Part shown: positions 8,091 to 17,111 of the stretch, piece after piece
Layout of the letters: every line of letters starts with the position of its first letter
Position numbering within the stretch: the first letter of the stretch is position 1
Origin: Nocardioides furvisabuli
Lineage (GTDB): Bacteria; Actinomycetota; Actinomycetes; Propionibacteriales; Nocardioidaceae
Direction: 5' to 3'
Assembly (NCBI RefSeq): GCF_021083185.1
Contig: NZ_JAIGQB010000002.1
Location: 434,001-498,000, forward strand
Length of the DNA: 64,000 nt
The notes under the pieces: generated by a model
What the model was told of the DNA's origin: nothing
What the model saw: only the letters and a program-made list of their open reading frames with translations
The model's database searches: none
Program-made: the position numbers and the translations under genes

Positions 8091-9281
8091 GCACCCGTCC
8101 CCGGCGAAGGGCGGCGCGTAGCGCTGGGGGTCGATGACGTGGGCGATGCCGAGCTGGCGGCGATGGTCGCGGACCTGTGGGGGACCGACGGGGTCCACCT
8201 CGTGGAGTCGGGCGCCGAGCCGGTGGCGTACGACGTGCCCTCCATCCTCACCGGGGCCCGGTCCTGGGTGCGCGGTCGCGCCGACGCGGGCGACGGCCCG
8301 CGGGAGTTCACGTTCTTCGTCAAGCGCGTTCACCACTGGCGGCACTCCCCCGCCTTCGCCTCCGTGCCCCCCGAGATCGCCGAGTGGGCGGCAGCGTCGG
8401 TGCCGTGGCGTGCCGAGCCACTGGTCTACACCTCCGACCTCGCGGATCGCCTCCCTGTCGGCCTGTCGATGCCGCGGGCGCTCCGGGTCGAGGAGCGCGA
8501 CGACCAGACGGCCGTGCTGTGGCTCGAGGCCGTGGCGGCCGATCCCGTGGAGTGGAGCGCGGCGGACAGCGCCCGCGCCGCCCGGTTGCTGGGTCGCCTC
8601 GCGGCCAGCGCGCGCGTGGCTCCGCTCGCCGCCATCGACCCCCAGCCGTGGCACGTCCGGGGCTTTGTCGCGGGACGGCTTGCCCACACGGTCCTGCCAG
8701 GGCTCGCGGACGAGGCGACCTGGCGTCACCCCGCCGTGCGGGAGCACTTCGGCGACCTGCGCCTCGACCTCGAGGCAGTCGTGGCCGACCTCGACCGGCT
8801 GGCGGACGAGTTCGCCGCGGCCCGTCACCTCACCGCGCACGGAGACGCCTGTCCGAACAACCTCCTGCGCCGCGAGGGCGACCAGGGCTTCACCCTCATC
8901 GACTTCGGGTTCTGGCGACCCCAGCCGGTCGGCTTCGACCTCTCCCAGCTCCTGGTCGGCGACATCCAGGTGGGGCGCCAGGACGCCGACGACCTGCCCG
9001 AGCGCGCGGCCGCCTGCGTCGAGGCGTACGCCGCCGGGCTCGCCGACGAGGGGCTCGTGGTCCCGCTCGAGGAGGTGCGGCGCGGCCACGCGGTGAGCCT
9101 GATGCTCTTCAACGGGCTGCCGAGCCTCCCGCTGGAGATGCTGCAGGAGGAGGCGGACCTTGCCGGACAGGGCGGGGTCGACGACGACTTCCGGGCCCGG
9201 CTCGACCACCGGGCCCGCCAGCGCGCCGGCATCGCCCGCTACGCCCTCGACGTGCTGGCCCGGACCGATCCGGCGCCCTGA
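8076..9281 (+). CDS. Aminoglycoside/choline-kinase-fold phosphotransferase
   Basis: A 401-residue protein. The C-terminal lobe carries the APH-family catalytic loop HGDACPNN and the metal-binding IDFGFW, typical of small-molecule kinases with the protein-kinase-like fold. The substrate could be an antibiotic, sugar or amino alcohol and cannot be told from sequence. It is controlled from the same 24-base intergenic region as the divergent MarR regulator, which suggests induction by the regulator's ligand. The ATG at 8076 lies eight bases after a TACCTT -10 hexamer, so the message would have almost no leader. It converges on tig. Confidence 0.8.
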   Translation: MKATFAPVPGEGRRVALGVDDVGDAELAAMVADLWGTDGVHLVESGAEPVAYDVPSILTGARSWVRGRADAGDGPREFTFFVKRVHHWRHSPAFASVPPEIAEWAAASVPWRAEPLVYTSDLADRLPVGLSMPRALRVEERDDQTAVLWLEAVAADPVEWSAADSARAARLLGRLAASARVAPLAAIDPQPWHVRGFVAGRLAHTVLPGLADEATWRHPAVREHFGDLRLDLEAVVADLDRLADEFAAARHLTAHGDACPNNLLRREGDQGFTLIDFGFWRPQPVGFDLSQLLVGDIQVGRQDADDLPERAAACVEAYAAGLADEGLVVPLEEVRRGHAVSLMLFNGLPSLPLEMLQEEADLAGQGGVDDDFRARLDHRARQRAGIARYALDVLARTDPAP

Positions 9282-9290
9282 GCAGGAACG

Positions 9291-9326
9291 ACGAACGGCG
9301 CCCACCCGAGGGTGGGCGCCGTTCGT
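9291..9326. terminator. Bidirectional terminator between the phosphotransferase gene and tig
   Basis: A perfect 16-bp stem (9291-9306 with 9311-9326) and a CGAG tetraloop lie 10 bases after one stop codon and 20 bases before the other. No T tract follows, as is usual in this GC-rich sequence. Confidence 0.8.
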
Positions 9327-9345
9327 GCGGCGGTACGGGGCCGGA

Positions 9346-10779
9346 TCAGGCCTGGTCGTCCTCGGGGGCCGCCTCGTCGGCGCTCTCCTCGGTGGTCTCC
9401 GCGGCGGACTCGTCCGCAGCCTCCTCGGCGGCCTCCTCGGCGACGGGCTCACCGATGGTGCCGTCGGGGCGGAGGTTCTTCAGCTCGACCACGTTGCCCG
9501 AGGCGTCCTTGACGGTCGCGGCCTCGACGATCGTGGCGAGGGCCTTGCCACGCAGGATCTCCTGCACGAGCTCGGGGATGTGGTTGTGCTCGAACATGTG
9601 GTTGGCGAACTCCTGCGGGTCCTGCCCGGACTGCTGGGCGCGACGCACGAGGTGCTCGGAGAGCTCGGCCTGGTCGATGCCGAACTCCTCCTTCTTGGCG
9701 ATCTTGTCGAGGATGAACTGCGCGGCGACGGCGTCACGCACCCGGCGCTCGAGGTCGGCCTCGAACTCCTCGGCGGTCTGGCCCTCGTCCTCAAGGTACT
9801 TCTCCATGGTGATGCCGGCCATGGCGAGCTGCTGCTCGACGTTGGCGCGACGGGCGTTGAGCTCGTCGGTGACCATGACCTCGGGCAGCGGGACCTCGAC
9901 CTTCTCCAGCAGGGCCTCGAGGACCGCGTCACGGGCGGCGGCTGCCTGCTCGAGGCGCTTGCCGCGGCCGAGGCGCTCACGCACGTCGACGGTCAGCTCC
10001 TCGGCGGTGTCGAACTCGGAGGCGAGCTGGGCGAACTCGTCGTCGTACTCGGGGAGCTGCTGCTCCTGCACGGCAGAGACCTTGACGGTCACCTGCACGG
10101 GCTCGCCGACCAGGTCGCCGCCGACGAGCTCGGAGTCGAAGGTGGCCTCCTCGCCCGCGCTGAGGCCGACCAGGGCCTCGTCGAGGCCGTCGATCATGCC
10201 GCCGCGGCCGACCTTGTAGGACATGCCGGTGACCTCGCCGCCCTCGACGGACTCGCCGTCCTTGGCCGCGACCAGGTCGATGGTGACGAAGTCGCCGTCG
10301 ACGGCGGCACGCTCGACCGGGACGAGGGTGCCGAAGCGCTCACGCAGCGCCTCGACCTGCTCGTCGACGTCGGCGTCGCTGATCTCGACGTCCTCGACGC
10401 TGGCCTCGAGGCCCTCGTAGGAGGGCAGCTCGAAGTCGGGCTTCACGTCGACCTCGGCGGTGAACTCGAGGGACTCGTTGTCCTCGAACTTCGTCACCTC
10501 GATCTCGGGCTGCGCCAGCGGCTCGAGGTCGTGCTCCTGGAGCGCGGCCATGTACTGCTGGGGGACGACGGCGTTGATCGCCTCGTCGAGGACCGGGCCG
10601 CGGCCGATCTGGCGGTCGATGACCGCCGGCGGCACCTTGCCCCGGCGGAAGCCCGGGACGTTGATCTGCTTCGCGATCTTCTGGTACGCCGCGTCGAGGC
10701 TCGGCTTGAGCTCCTCGAAGGGCACCTCGACGGTCAGCTTGGCCCGGGTCGGGCTCAAGTTCTCGACGGCGCTCTTCAC
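9346..10779 (-). CDS. tig: Trigger factor (ribosome-associated chaperone)
   Basis: A 477-residue chaperone that binds nascent chains at the ribosomal exit tunnel. The ribosome-docking signature GFRRGKVP is at residues 43-50, an FKBP-like prolyl isomerase domain lies at about 155-240 (VDGDFVTIDL), and a helical substrate-cradling domain follows. The last 35 residues are highly acidic (EEAAEEAADES type), common in actinobacterial trigger factors. The start is GTG (10777-10779) with AGGAG seven bases before it. It stands upstream of the clpP genes as in mycobacteria but is separated from them by the convergent phosphotransferase and MarR genes. Confidence 0.96.
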   Translation of the reverse strand: MKSAVENLSPTRAKLTVEVPFEELKPSLDAAYQKIAKQINVPGFRRGKVPPAVIDRQIGRGPVLDEAINAVVPQQYMAALQEHDLEPLAQPEIEVTKFEDNESLEFTAEVDVKPDFELPSYEGLEASVEDVEISDADVDEQVEALRERFGTLVPVERAAVDGDFVTIDLVAAKDGESVEGGEVTGMSYKVGRGGMIDGLDEALVGLSAGEEATFDSELVGGDLVGEPVQVTVKVSAVQEQQLPEYDDEFAQLASEFDTAEELTVDVRERLGRGKRLEQAAAARDAVLEALLEKVEVPLPEVMVTDELNARRANVEQQLAMAGITMEKYLEDEGQTAEEFEADLERRVRDAVAAQFILDKIAKKEEFGIDQAELSEHLVRRAQQSGQDPQEFANHMFEHNHIPELVQEILRGKALATIVEAATVKDASGNVVELKNLRPDGTIGEPVAEEAAEEAADESAAETTEESADEAAPEDDQA

Positions 10780-10916
10780 AAATGTCTCCTGATGCTGATC
10801 GGCTGAGGGGGGCGTGCGGCAGCGCCTGGGCTGACACCCGGCGACCGCAAACCATGCGAGTCTACCGAGGGCGTCGGCGCAGGCCGAATCACGCCGTGCG
10901 CTGCGGTGGTGGAGGG

Positions 10917-10989
10917 TCGGGGCGACAGGACTCGAACCTGCGGTCTCCTGCTCCCAAAGCAGGCGCGCTAGCCACTACGCTACGCCCCG
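10917..10989 (-). tRNA. tRNA-Pro(TGG)
   Basis: The acceptor stem CGGGGCG pairs exactly with its partner at 10918-10924. The anticodon loop TTTGGGA gives TGG, and the T loop GTTCGAG is standard. CCA is not encoded. Confidence 0.95.
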
Positions 10990-11035
10990 CCAAACCGACC
11001 CCGGGCCGCCTGGTGGGCGGCTCCGGGAGCCTGCT

Positions 11036-11109
11036 TGGAGCGGATGACGGGAATCGAACCCGCGTAGCCAGTTTGGAAGACTGGGGCTCTACCATTGAGC
11101 TACATCCGC
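11036..11109 (-). tRNA. tRNA-Gly(TCC)
   Basis: The acceptor stem GCGGATG pairs exactly with CATCCGC. The anticodon loop CTTCCAA gives TCC. Discriminator T is followed by an encoded CCA (11036-11038). It is 46 bases upstream of tRNA-Pro on the same strand, so the two are probably cotranscribed. Confidence 0.95.
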
Positions 11110-11205
11110 GCGTCGCCACGGCGTCGTGGACGCCGGTGCGGGAGTCATGGTGCCACACCCCCGGCCCGCTCTCCCAGCCAGTGCCGCTGCGGCGCGGATG
11201 CGTCG

Positions 11206-12294
11206 TCAGCGGCGGTGCACGAGCAGCAGCGCGCGGTCGTCGTTGCGTGAGCCGAGGGACTCCACGAGGCGCTTCGCGCCCCCCTCGAACTCGCCGCGCA
11301 GCAGCCGCTCGGCCTGTCCGAGCATCCGGTCGATGCCGAGCGCGATGTCGCGGTTGCGGGTCTCGACCATGCCGTCGGTGTAGAGCAGGAGCGCGTCGCC
11401 GTGGCGCATCTGGCCCGACACCGCTGCGAAGTCCGCGCCGTCGATCAGGCCGAGGACGGGTCCCTCGGACTCGATGACCTCCCAGCGACCCGAGCCGGCG
11501 TGGCGTACGGCGGCGGGCGGGTGCCCGGCGCTGCGGATGTCGTAGCGGCCGGTCGTGAGGTCCAGCGAGAGGTGGATCGCGGTCGCGAAGCCCTCGTCCC
11601 AGTCCTGGCCCAGCAGGAAGGTGTTGGCGGCCGGGAGGAACTCGCTCGGCGGCAGCGCGCTCAGGAGCCCGCCGATGGCTCCCGACAGGAGCAGCGCGCG
11701 GGTGCCGGCGCCCTGGCCCTTGCCGGAGACGTCGACGACGGCCACCTCGAGGCGCTCGCCGACCCGCGAGGCGACGACGAAGTCCCCCGCGAAGGGGGTG
11801 CCGCCGGCGGAGCGCAGCTCGGCAGCGGCGTACCACCCGGTCGGGAGGTCGGGGATTCCGCCCTGGCGCAGGATGCGGTCACGCAGGTCGACGAACATCT
11901 GCTCACCCTGGAGGCCGGCCACCCCGAGCCGCGAACGGCGGAAGGAGGACATCATGACCACGAGCCCGAGGAAGAAGATGATGACCACGGTGGTGACGAT
12001 CCGGGGGGTGGGCGGGGGCTGCCGCAGCACCGTCAGGGCGAGCACGAAGAGGACGAACACGACGAACCACGGCAGCTGGCGCGGGCCGAGCACCAGGCTG
12101 GACAGCACGAGCGGGACCAGCAGGCTGACCAGCGGGACGTAGTCGGGGAAGAGCCCGATCGCGAGGCCGAGCGCCGCCGCTGCGACGACCAGCACCACGA
12201 GGATGCGCGACCCGCGCGGCACCAGCCGGTTGACCAGTCCCTCGGTCCGCTGCCGCAGGTCCGGCCCGGGGAGGTGCTCGCGCGCAGAACTCAC
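11206..12294 (-). CDS. Membrane-anchored PP2C-type (SpoIIE/RsbU) serine phosphatase
   Basis: A 362-residue protein with three or four transmembrane helices (about residues 30-120), a linker helix and a C-terminal SpoIIE phosphatase domain. Metal-binding and core motifs are AGDFVV, VDVSGKGQGAGTRA, SAGHPPA and LLLYTDGMVET. Such proteins dephosphorylate anti-sigma-factor antagonists in stress signalling; the partner is not in the window. The start is GTG at 12292-12294 with AAGGAG seven bases upstream. It overlaps the nei stop codon as GTGA, so translation is coupled. Last gene of the five-gene minus-strand operon. Confidence 0.9.
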   Translation of the reverse strand: MSSAREHLPGPDLRQRTEGLVNRLVPRGSRILVVLVVAAAALGLAIGLFPDYVPLVSLLVPLVLSSLVLGPRQLPWFVVFVLFVLALTVLRQPPPTPRIVTTVVIIFFLGLVVMMSSFRRSRLGVAGLQGEQMFVDLRDRILRQGGIPDLPTGWYAAAELRSAGGTPFAGDFVVASRVGERLEVAVVDVSGKGQGAGTRALLLSGAIGGLLSALPPSEFLPAANTFLLGQDWDEGFATAIHLSLDLTTGRYDIRSAGHPPAAVRHAGSGRWEVIESEGPVLGLIDGADFAAVSGQMRHGDALLLYTDGMVETRNRDIALGIDRMLGQAERLLRGEFEGGAKRLVESLGSRNDDRALLLVHRR

Positions 12295-13181
12295 GGTCGA
12301 GCTCCTTGCGACGTGGTGGTGTCCTTGATCGCAGACTGTACGGCTCGCGAGCGGAAGGTGGGCTGACATCGAGGACACCAGAACGAGTTGCGTCCGGCGA
12401 GCTCGGCCGTGCGGACGGCCGACCCGCAGACCAGGCACGGCATCGAGGCGCGGCGGTAGACGTAGACCTCCCCACCATGGTCGTCGCGTCGGGGAGCGCG
12501 GCCCATCGCCTCGGGGGTGTGCTCGGGGCGGACCGTGTCGATGCGGCCGGTGCGGACTCCCTCGGCCATCAGCTCCACCAGGTCCGCCCACATGGCGCGC
12601 CACTGCCCGACCCGCAGCGTGCTGCCAGGACGCAGGGGGTGGATGCGGTGGCGGAAGAGCACCTCGGCGCGGTAGACGTTGCCCACGCCGGCGAGGACCT
12701 TCTGGTCCATCAGCAGGTCGCCGATCGCGCGCGGGCTGCGCGAGATCCGGCGCCAGGCCAGGTCGGGGTCGGCGTCGGGTCGCAGGGGGTCGGGGCCGAG
12801 ACGACCGAGGACCTCCGCGCGCCGCTCCGGGCCGATCAGGTCGCACACGATCGCGCCGCGGAGGTCGGCGTACGACAGCGCCCCGGGCTCCCCTGCCACG
12901 AGGCGCAGCCGCACCTGCCCGACCGGGTCCGGCACCTCCTCGACCCCCGTGTGCACCGCGAAGGTGCCGATGAGGCCGAGGTGGACGTGGACGAAGCGCT
13001 CGCCCTCGAGCTCGACGAAGAGGTGCTTGCCGGCCGAGTCGGCGCCCAGCAGGCGGGCGCCGTCGAGCTGCTCGGCGTCCGCGGTGAAGCGGCCCTGCGG
13101 CGAGCTCACGCGGACCGTACGCCCGGCGAAGGCTGCGGCGAGGTCGTCTGCCAGCTTGCGGAGGGTGTGCCCCTCAGGCAT
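12291..13181 (-). CDS. nei: Endonuclease VIII-like DNA glycosylase/AP lyase (Nei/Fpg family)
   Basis: A 296-residue base-excision repair enzyme. The mature N-terminus begins PEGHTL, where Pro2 is the Schiff-base nucleophile and Glu3 the catalytic acid. The helix-two-turn-helix (DQKVLAGVGNVYRAEVLF) and C-terminal zinc finger with CLVCG and CPRCQ complete the family pattern. The overall sequence resembles M. tuberculosis Rv2464c (recalled). The start is fixed by Pro2, so upstream in-frame starts are excluded. It overlaps the end of rpiB by 8 bases and the phosphatase gene by 4. Confidence 0.95.
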   Translation of the reverse strand: MPEGHTLRKLADDLAAAFAGRTVRVSSPQGRFTADAEQLDGARLLGADSAGKHLFVELEGERFVHVHLGLIGTFAVHTGVEEVPDPVGQVRLRLVAGEPGALSYADLRGAIVCDLIGPERRAEVLGRLGPDPLRPDADPDLAWRRISRSPRAIGDLLMDQKVLAGVGNVYRAEVLFRHRIHPLRPGSTLRVGQWRAMWADLVELMAEGVRTGRIDTVRPEHTPEAMGRAPRRDDHGGEVYVYRRASMPCLVCGSAVRTAELAGRNSFWCPRCQPTFRSRAVQSAIKDTTTSQGARP

Positions 13182-13719
13182 CCGCGGACTCGGACGGGGA
13201 ATCCGTCCCATCCGGGCCGCGCAGCGCCGACGCGGGCAGCGGCGGCAGCTCGCGGGTCTCGTCGTAGACCGACAGCTGGCCGATGCGGCGCACGTGGCGC
13301 TCGTCGCCGGGGAACGGGGTCGCGAGGAAGACCTCCACGAAGCGGGTCATGTCCTCCAGCGAGTGCATCCGGCCGCCCACCGAGACGACGTTGGCGTCGT
13401 TGTGCTCACGGGCGAGGACGGCCGTCTCCTCCGACCACACGAGGGCGCAGCGCACGCCGGTCACCTTGTTGGCGGCGATCTGCTCGCCGTTGCCGGAGCC
13501 GCCGATGACCACGCCGAGGCTCATCCTTCCCTCGGCCCGGTCGGCGACCACGCCCTCGCCCGCGCGCAGGCAGAAGACGGGGTAGTCGTCGAGGGCGTCG
13601 TAGACGAACGGTCCGTGGTCGACGACCTCGTGGTCGTGGTCGAGCAACCACGCGGTGAGGTGGTCCTTCAGCTCGAGGCCGGCATGGTCGGAGCCCAGGT
13701 GAACGCGCATGGGCGACAT
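13174..13719 (-). CDS. rpiB: Ribose-5-phosphate isomerase B
   Basis: A 181-residue sugar-phosphate isomerase that interconverts ribose 5-phosphate and ribulose 5-phosphate in the pentose phosphate pathway. The phosphate-binding GSDHAG has D11-H12. The GGSGNGEQIAANK segment places Glu79 where other bacteria have the catalytic cysteine, the actinobacterial type known from M. tuberculosis. The start at 13717-13719 gives MSPMRV, so D11 and H12 keep their usual numbers; ATG codons at 13722 and 13710 are alternatives. It begins 4 bases after the hydrolase stop and overlaps nei. Confidence 0.95.
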   Translation of the reverse strand: MSPMRVHLGSDHAGLELKDHLTAWLLDHDHEVVDHGPFVYDALDDYPVFCLRAGEGVVADRAEGRMSLGVVIGGSGNGEQIAANKVTGVRCALVWSEETAVLAREHNDANVVSVGGRMHSLEDMTRFVEVFLATPFPGDERHVRRIGQLSVYDETRELPPLPASALRGPDGTDSPSESADA

Positions 13720-13723
13720 CATC

Positions 13724-14626
13724 TCAAGGCCCCCCGGACCCGACGCGCTCGAGGTGCTGGTCGAGCCAGCCCGCGACCTGCCGCACCAGCGGCTCGGAGG
13801 CGGTGAAGTGCGCGTGCCGCCAGAAGCCGTGGGTCTGGCCCAGGCAGCGGATGCCGACGGTCTCCACCCCCGCCTCGGCGCAGCGCCGCGCCAGCTCCTC
13901 GCCCTCGTCGCGCAGCGGGTCGTGCTCGGCGGTCGCGACGAAGGTCGGCGGCAGCGTGTGGAGGCGGTCGGAGAGCAGCGGGGCCAGGTCCGGGTCGTCG
14001 TAGTCGGCCTCGGTGCGGGCGTACTGCTCCCAGTACCAGCGCGCCTCGGAGGGGTCGAAGCCCGACCCCGGTCCCTCGCTCCACGACGGGAAGCTGTCGT
14101 GCGGGTCGAGGAAGGGGTAGACGAGCGCCACGGCACGGAAGAAGCCCGGGTTGCGCAGGGCCGCGACCAGCGCGAGGTTGGCGCCGGCGGAGTCGCCGTG
14201 GACGGCGTACGGCCCGGCCAGGTCGGGGTCGGTCCCCTCGCGGCGCAGCCAGCCGATCACGGTGTCGAGGTCGTCGGGCGCGGCGGGGAACGGGTCCTCG
14301 GGCGGGCGGCGGTAGTCCACGCTCAGCACCGGACGGCGCAGCCGGTTGGCGAAGCGCCGGCAGATCCCGTCGTGGACGTCGATGTCGTTGAGCACGAAGC
14401 CACCACCGTGGGCGTGCACCACGAGGCCCGGGAGGGCGTCGGCCGGCGTGAACAAACGGCAGCGTACGCCGTCCGCGTCGAGGTCCTCGACCGCGGCGAC
14501 GTCCTCCCGCGGCAGGCGGAGGTCGGCCTGCCGGGCCTCCTCGCGGTGCGCGATGAGGTCGAAGCCGGGCGCACCGAGCACGGGGCCGGCGTCGGCCTCC
14601 ACCGCGGCCCGCACCTCGGGGTACAT
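13724..14626 (-). CDS. Alpha/beta hydrolase of the hormone-sensitive-lipase type
   Basis: A 300-residue esterase/lipase-like protein. The oxyanion motif HAHGGGF precedes the nucleophile elbow GDSAG, and the acid and histidine lie in EHDPLRD and GQTHGF. This is the HSL (bacterial family IV) arrangement, which acts on short acyl esters. There is no signal peptide, so it is probably cytoplasmic. The ATG at 14624-14626 overlaps the upstream stop as TGATG. The natural substrate is unknown. Confidence 0.88.
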   Translation of the reverse strand: MYPEVRAAVEADAGPVLGAPGFDLIAHREEARQADLRLPREDVAAVEDLDADGVRCRLFTPADALPGLVVHAHGGGFVLNDIDVHDGICRRFANRLRRPVLSVDYRRPPEDPFPAAPDDLDTVIGWLRREGTDPDLAGPYAVHGDSAGANLALVAALRNPGFFRAVALVYPFLDPHDSFPSWSEGPGSGFDPSEARWYWEQYARTEADYDDPDLAPLLSDRLHTLPPTFVATAEHDPLRDEGEELARRCAEAGVETVGIRCLGQTHGFWRHAHFTASEPLVRQVAGWLDQHLERVGSGGP

Positions 14627-15195
14627 CAGCGCGACATGAGCGCGTCGAGCGCCACCGCGACCGCGGCGGCGACCCGGAAGTCGACGCGCAGGTCCGGGAC
14701 GGTGACGCGGTAGCGGTCGCCGATCGACATCGTGCGCTCGACCGAGAAGAGCGGGGCGCCCTGGGCGTCGACGAAGTCGAAGTGGATCGGGATGAAGTCG
14801 AGCTCGGTGAACCGGCGCAGCAGCCCGGCCACCTGGTTGCGCTCCCGACCGGTGCCGCTGTAGCCCGGCCCCTCGATGTGGAAGGTCGAGCGCAGCAGCG
14901 AGGCGCCGAAGTCCTTCTTGAAGAAGCCGATCTGCGCGCCGGACTCGTCGGTGATGTCGTAGCCGGCGTTGAGGTCGAGCTTCTTGCGTGCCTTGAAGCC
15001 GAACACCGCCCGGGACTTGCCGGCGTCGGCGAAGAAGGTCACCTGCTCCTTGAAGGCCATCCGCTTCTGCTCCGCCAGCGCCATCAGGCGCGTGGGGTTG
15101 CCGGCCTCGTCGGACTCGGAGACCTCGTAGCGGTTGATCATCACGGTCAGCTTCTGCTTGACCACGAAGTGCGGGAGGTACATCTCGGCTGGCAT
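14626..15195 (-). CDS. LURP-one-related/scramblase-like protein
   Basis: A 189-residue soluble protein. Strand-rich segments such as YEVSESDEAGN, RAVFGFKARKK, YDITDESGAQIGFFKKDFG and YRVTVPD resemble the tubby-like beta barrel of LURP-one-related proteins; function in bacteria is not established. First gene of the five-gene operon, 10 bases after metG. The -10 hexamer TAGGCT (complement of 15203-15208) includes the TAG stop codon of metG and lies seven bases before the ATG, so the gene has its own leaderless promoter. Family assignment is by pattern recall. Confidence 0.6.
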   Translation of the reverse strand: MPAEMYLPHFVVKQKLTVMINRYEVSESDEAGNPTRLMALAEQKRMAFKEQVTFFADAGKSRAVFGFKARKKLDLNAGYDITDESGAQIGFFKKDFGASLLRSTFHIEGPGYSGTGRERNQVAGLLRRFTELDFIPIHFDFVDAQGAPLFSVERTMSIGDRYRVTVPDLRVDFRVAAAVAVALDALMSR

Positions 15196-15202
15196 GGGCG
15201 CC

Positions 15203-15208
15203 AGCCTA
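15203..15208 (-). promoter_or_regulatory. -10 element of the LURP-like gene, overlapping the metG stop codon
   Basis: TAGGCT seven bases before the ATG. Its first three bases are the metG stop codon. The stretch from this -10 to the ATG is base-for-base the same as that of metG itself. Confidence 0.55.
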
Positions 15209-17011
15209 GCCAGCGGCGACCCGGGCCAGCTCCTCGTCGACCACCGACGGGTCGAGCTTGGTGAAGACCGGGGTCGGCTTGTCCACCTTCGCGCCCACCA
15301 CGACCGGGTGCGACTCCCAGCGCGGGGTGCTGGAGTAGTCGCCGGTGATGACGGGGTACGACGTCAGCCCGGCGCCGTTGTCGGGGTCGAGCTCGTCGAC
15401 CTGCTCGATGCGCGGCATCGGCACGAAGTCGCCCTCGCCGCCGAGCACCCGGTGCACCTTGTTGGCGGCGTGGGGCAGGAAGGGCGCGAGCAGGGTGTTG
15501 CAGTCGCTCACGCACTGGACCGCGACGTGGAGCACGGTCGCGAGGCGGTCGCGCTGGGACTCGTCCTTCATCTTGTAGGGCTCGGTGACGGTGAGGTACT
15601 TGTTCACCTCGCCGACGATGCGCATCGCCTCGGCGGTCGCGGCCCGCAGCCGGTGGTGGCCGAGGAGGCTGCCGACGCTCTCGAACCCGCTCCCCACGGC
15701 TGCGAGCACCGCCTCGTCGACCGGCTCGAGCTCACCGCGAGGCGGGATCTCGCCGAAGCTCTTGGCGACCATCGTGGCCGTCCGGTTGACCAGGTTTCCC
15801 CACCCGGCGACGAGCTCGGAGTTGTTGCGGGTCACGAAGTCGGCCCACGTGAAGGCGGCGTCGGAGGTCTCCGGACCGGCGGCGCAGATGAAGTAGCGCA
15901 GCGCGTCGGGGCCGTAGCGGGCGAGGAAGTCGCCGACGTAGAGCACGTGGCCGCGCGAGGTGGAGAACTGCTGGTCGCCCATCGTGAGGTACTCCGACGA
16001 GACCACCTCGGTGGGAAGGTTGAGCTGCCCGTAGGACCCCGGCGCGCCGCCGCGCGAGCCGTGGCCGTTGTAGGCCAGCAGCTCGGCCGGCCAGATCTGG
16101 GAGTGGAAGACGATGTTGTCCTTGCCCATGAAGTAGAAGGACAGGGCGTCGGGGTCGTTCCACCAGGCGCGCCACGCATCCGCGTCGCCGGAGCGGCGGG
16201 CCCACTCGATCGACGCGGACAGGTAGCCGATGACCGCGTCGAACCAGACGTAGAGCCGCTTGGTCGGCTGGTCCTCCCACCCCGGCACCGGGATGCCCCA
16301 GTCGATGTCGCGCGTCATCGCGCGCGGCCGGATCTCCTTGAGGATGTTCTGGCTGAACTTGATGACGTTCGGTCGCCACGTGCCGCTCGACTCCCGCTCG
16401 TCGAGCCACTCCCCCAGCGCGTCGGCGAGAGCGGGCAGGTCGAGCAGGAAGTGCTGGGTGTCGACGAACTGCGGCGTCTCGCCGTTGATCTTCGACCGCG
16501 GGTCGATCAGGTCGGTGGCGTCGAGCTGGTTGCCGCAGTTGTCGCACTGGTCGCCACGGGCGTCCTTGAAGCCGCAGATCGGGCACGTGCCCTCGATGTA
16601 GCGGTCGGGCAGCGTGCGTCCCGTCGACGGGCTGATCGCCGCCTGCGTGGTCTGCTCGACCATGTATCCGTTGGCCAGCACGGTGCGGAACATCTCCTGC
16701 ACCACGCCGTAGTGGTTGCCGGTCGTGGTGCGGGTGAAGAGGTCGTAGGACAGGCCGAGATCGGCGAGGTCGTCGACGATCACCGCGTTGTTCTTGTCGG
16801 CGAGGTCCTTCGCGCTCACGCCCTGCTGGTCGGCGGTGACGAGGATCGGAGTGCCGTGCTCGTCGGTGCCGGAGACCATCAGCACGTCGTGACCCGCCAT
16901 CCGCATGTAGCGACTGAACACGTCGGAGGGCACGCCGAAACCGGCCACGTGGCCGATGTGGCGCGGGCCGTTGGCGTACGGCCAGGCGACGGCGGACAGG
17001 ACACGAGTCAT
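15206..17011 (-). CDS. metG: Methionyl-tRNA synthetase
   Basis: Class I synthetase of 601 residues that charges both tRNA-Met species. The HIGH motif is HIGH at residues 18-21, and a zinc knuckle [18 protein letters not shown] sits in the connective peptide. The second signature is FSTSR (349-353) in place of KMSKS, a variant known from some actinobacterial MetRS. The anticodon-binding helical domain is present and no C-terminal tRNA-binding (EMAP) domain is attached. The ATG at 17009-17011 is seven bases after TAGGCT, so the message is leaderless. Confidence 0.96.
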   Translation of the reverse strand: MTRVLSAVAWPYANGPRHIGHVAGFGVPSDVFSRYMRMAGHDVLMVSGTDEHGTPILVTADQQGVSAKDLADKNNAVIVDDLADLGLSYDLFTRTTTGNHYGVVQEMFRTVLANGYMVEQTTQAAISPSTGRTLPDRYIEGTCPICGFKDARGDQCDNCGNQLDATDLIDPRSKINGETPQFVDTQHFLLDLPALADALGEWLDERESSGTWRPNVIKFSQNILKEIRPRAMTRDIDWGIPVPGWEDQPTKRLYVWFDAVIGYLSASIEWARRSGDADAWRAWWNDPDALSFYFMGKDNIVFHSQIWPAELLAYNGHGSRGGAPGSYGQLNLPTEVVSSEYLTMGDQQFSTSRGHVLYVGDFLARYGPDALRYFICAAGPETSDAAFTWADFVTRNNSELVAGWGNLVNRTATMVAKSFGEIPPRGELEPVDEAVLAAVGSGFESVGSLLGHHRLRAATAEAMRIVGEVNKYLTVTEPYKMKDESQRDRLATVLHVAVQCVSDCNTLLAPFLPHAANKVHRVLGGEGDFVPMPRIEQVDELDPDNGAGLTSYPVITGDYSSTPRWESHPVVVGAKVDKPTPVFTKLDPSVVDEELARVAAG

Positions 17012-17018
17012 GGGCGCC

Positions 17019-17024
17019 AGCCTA
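17019..17024 (-). promoter_or_regulatory. -10 element of metG (leaderless)
   Basis: TAGGCT, complement of 17019-17024, seven bases before the metG ATG; no Shine-Dalgarno motif. Confidence 0.6.
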
Positions 17025-17111
17025 GTGAGGCACGCGAGCCGGTTCCGCGGCGGTACGACAACGGCTCCGCGCAGCGCCTAGGGTGACGCTCACAGCCCGG
17101 TGGGAGGTGAC

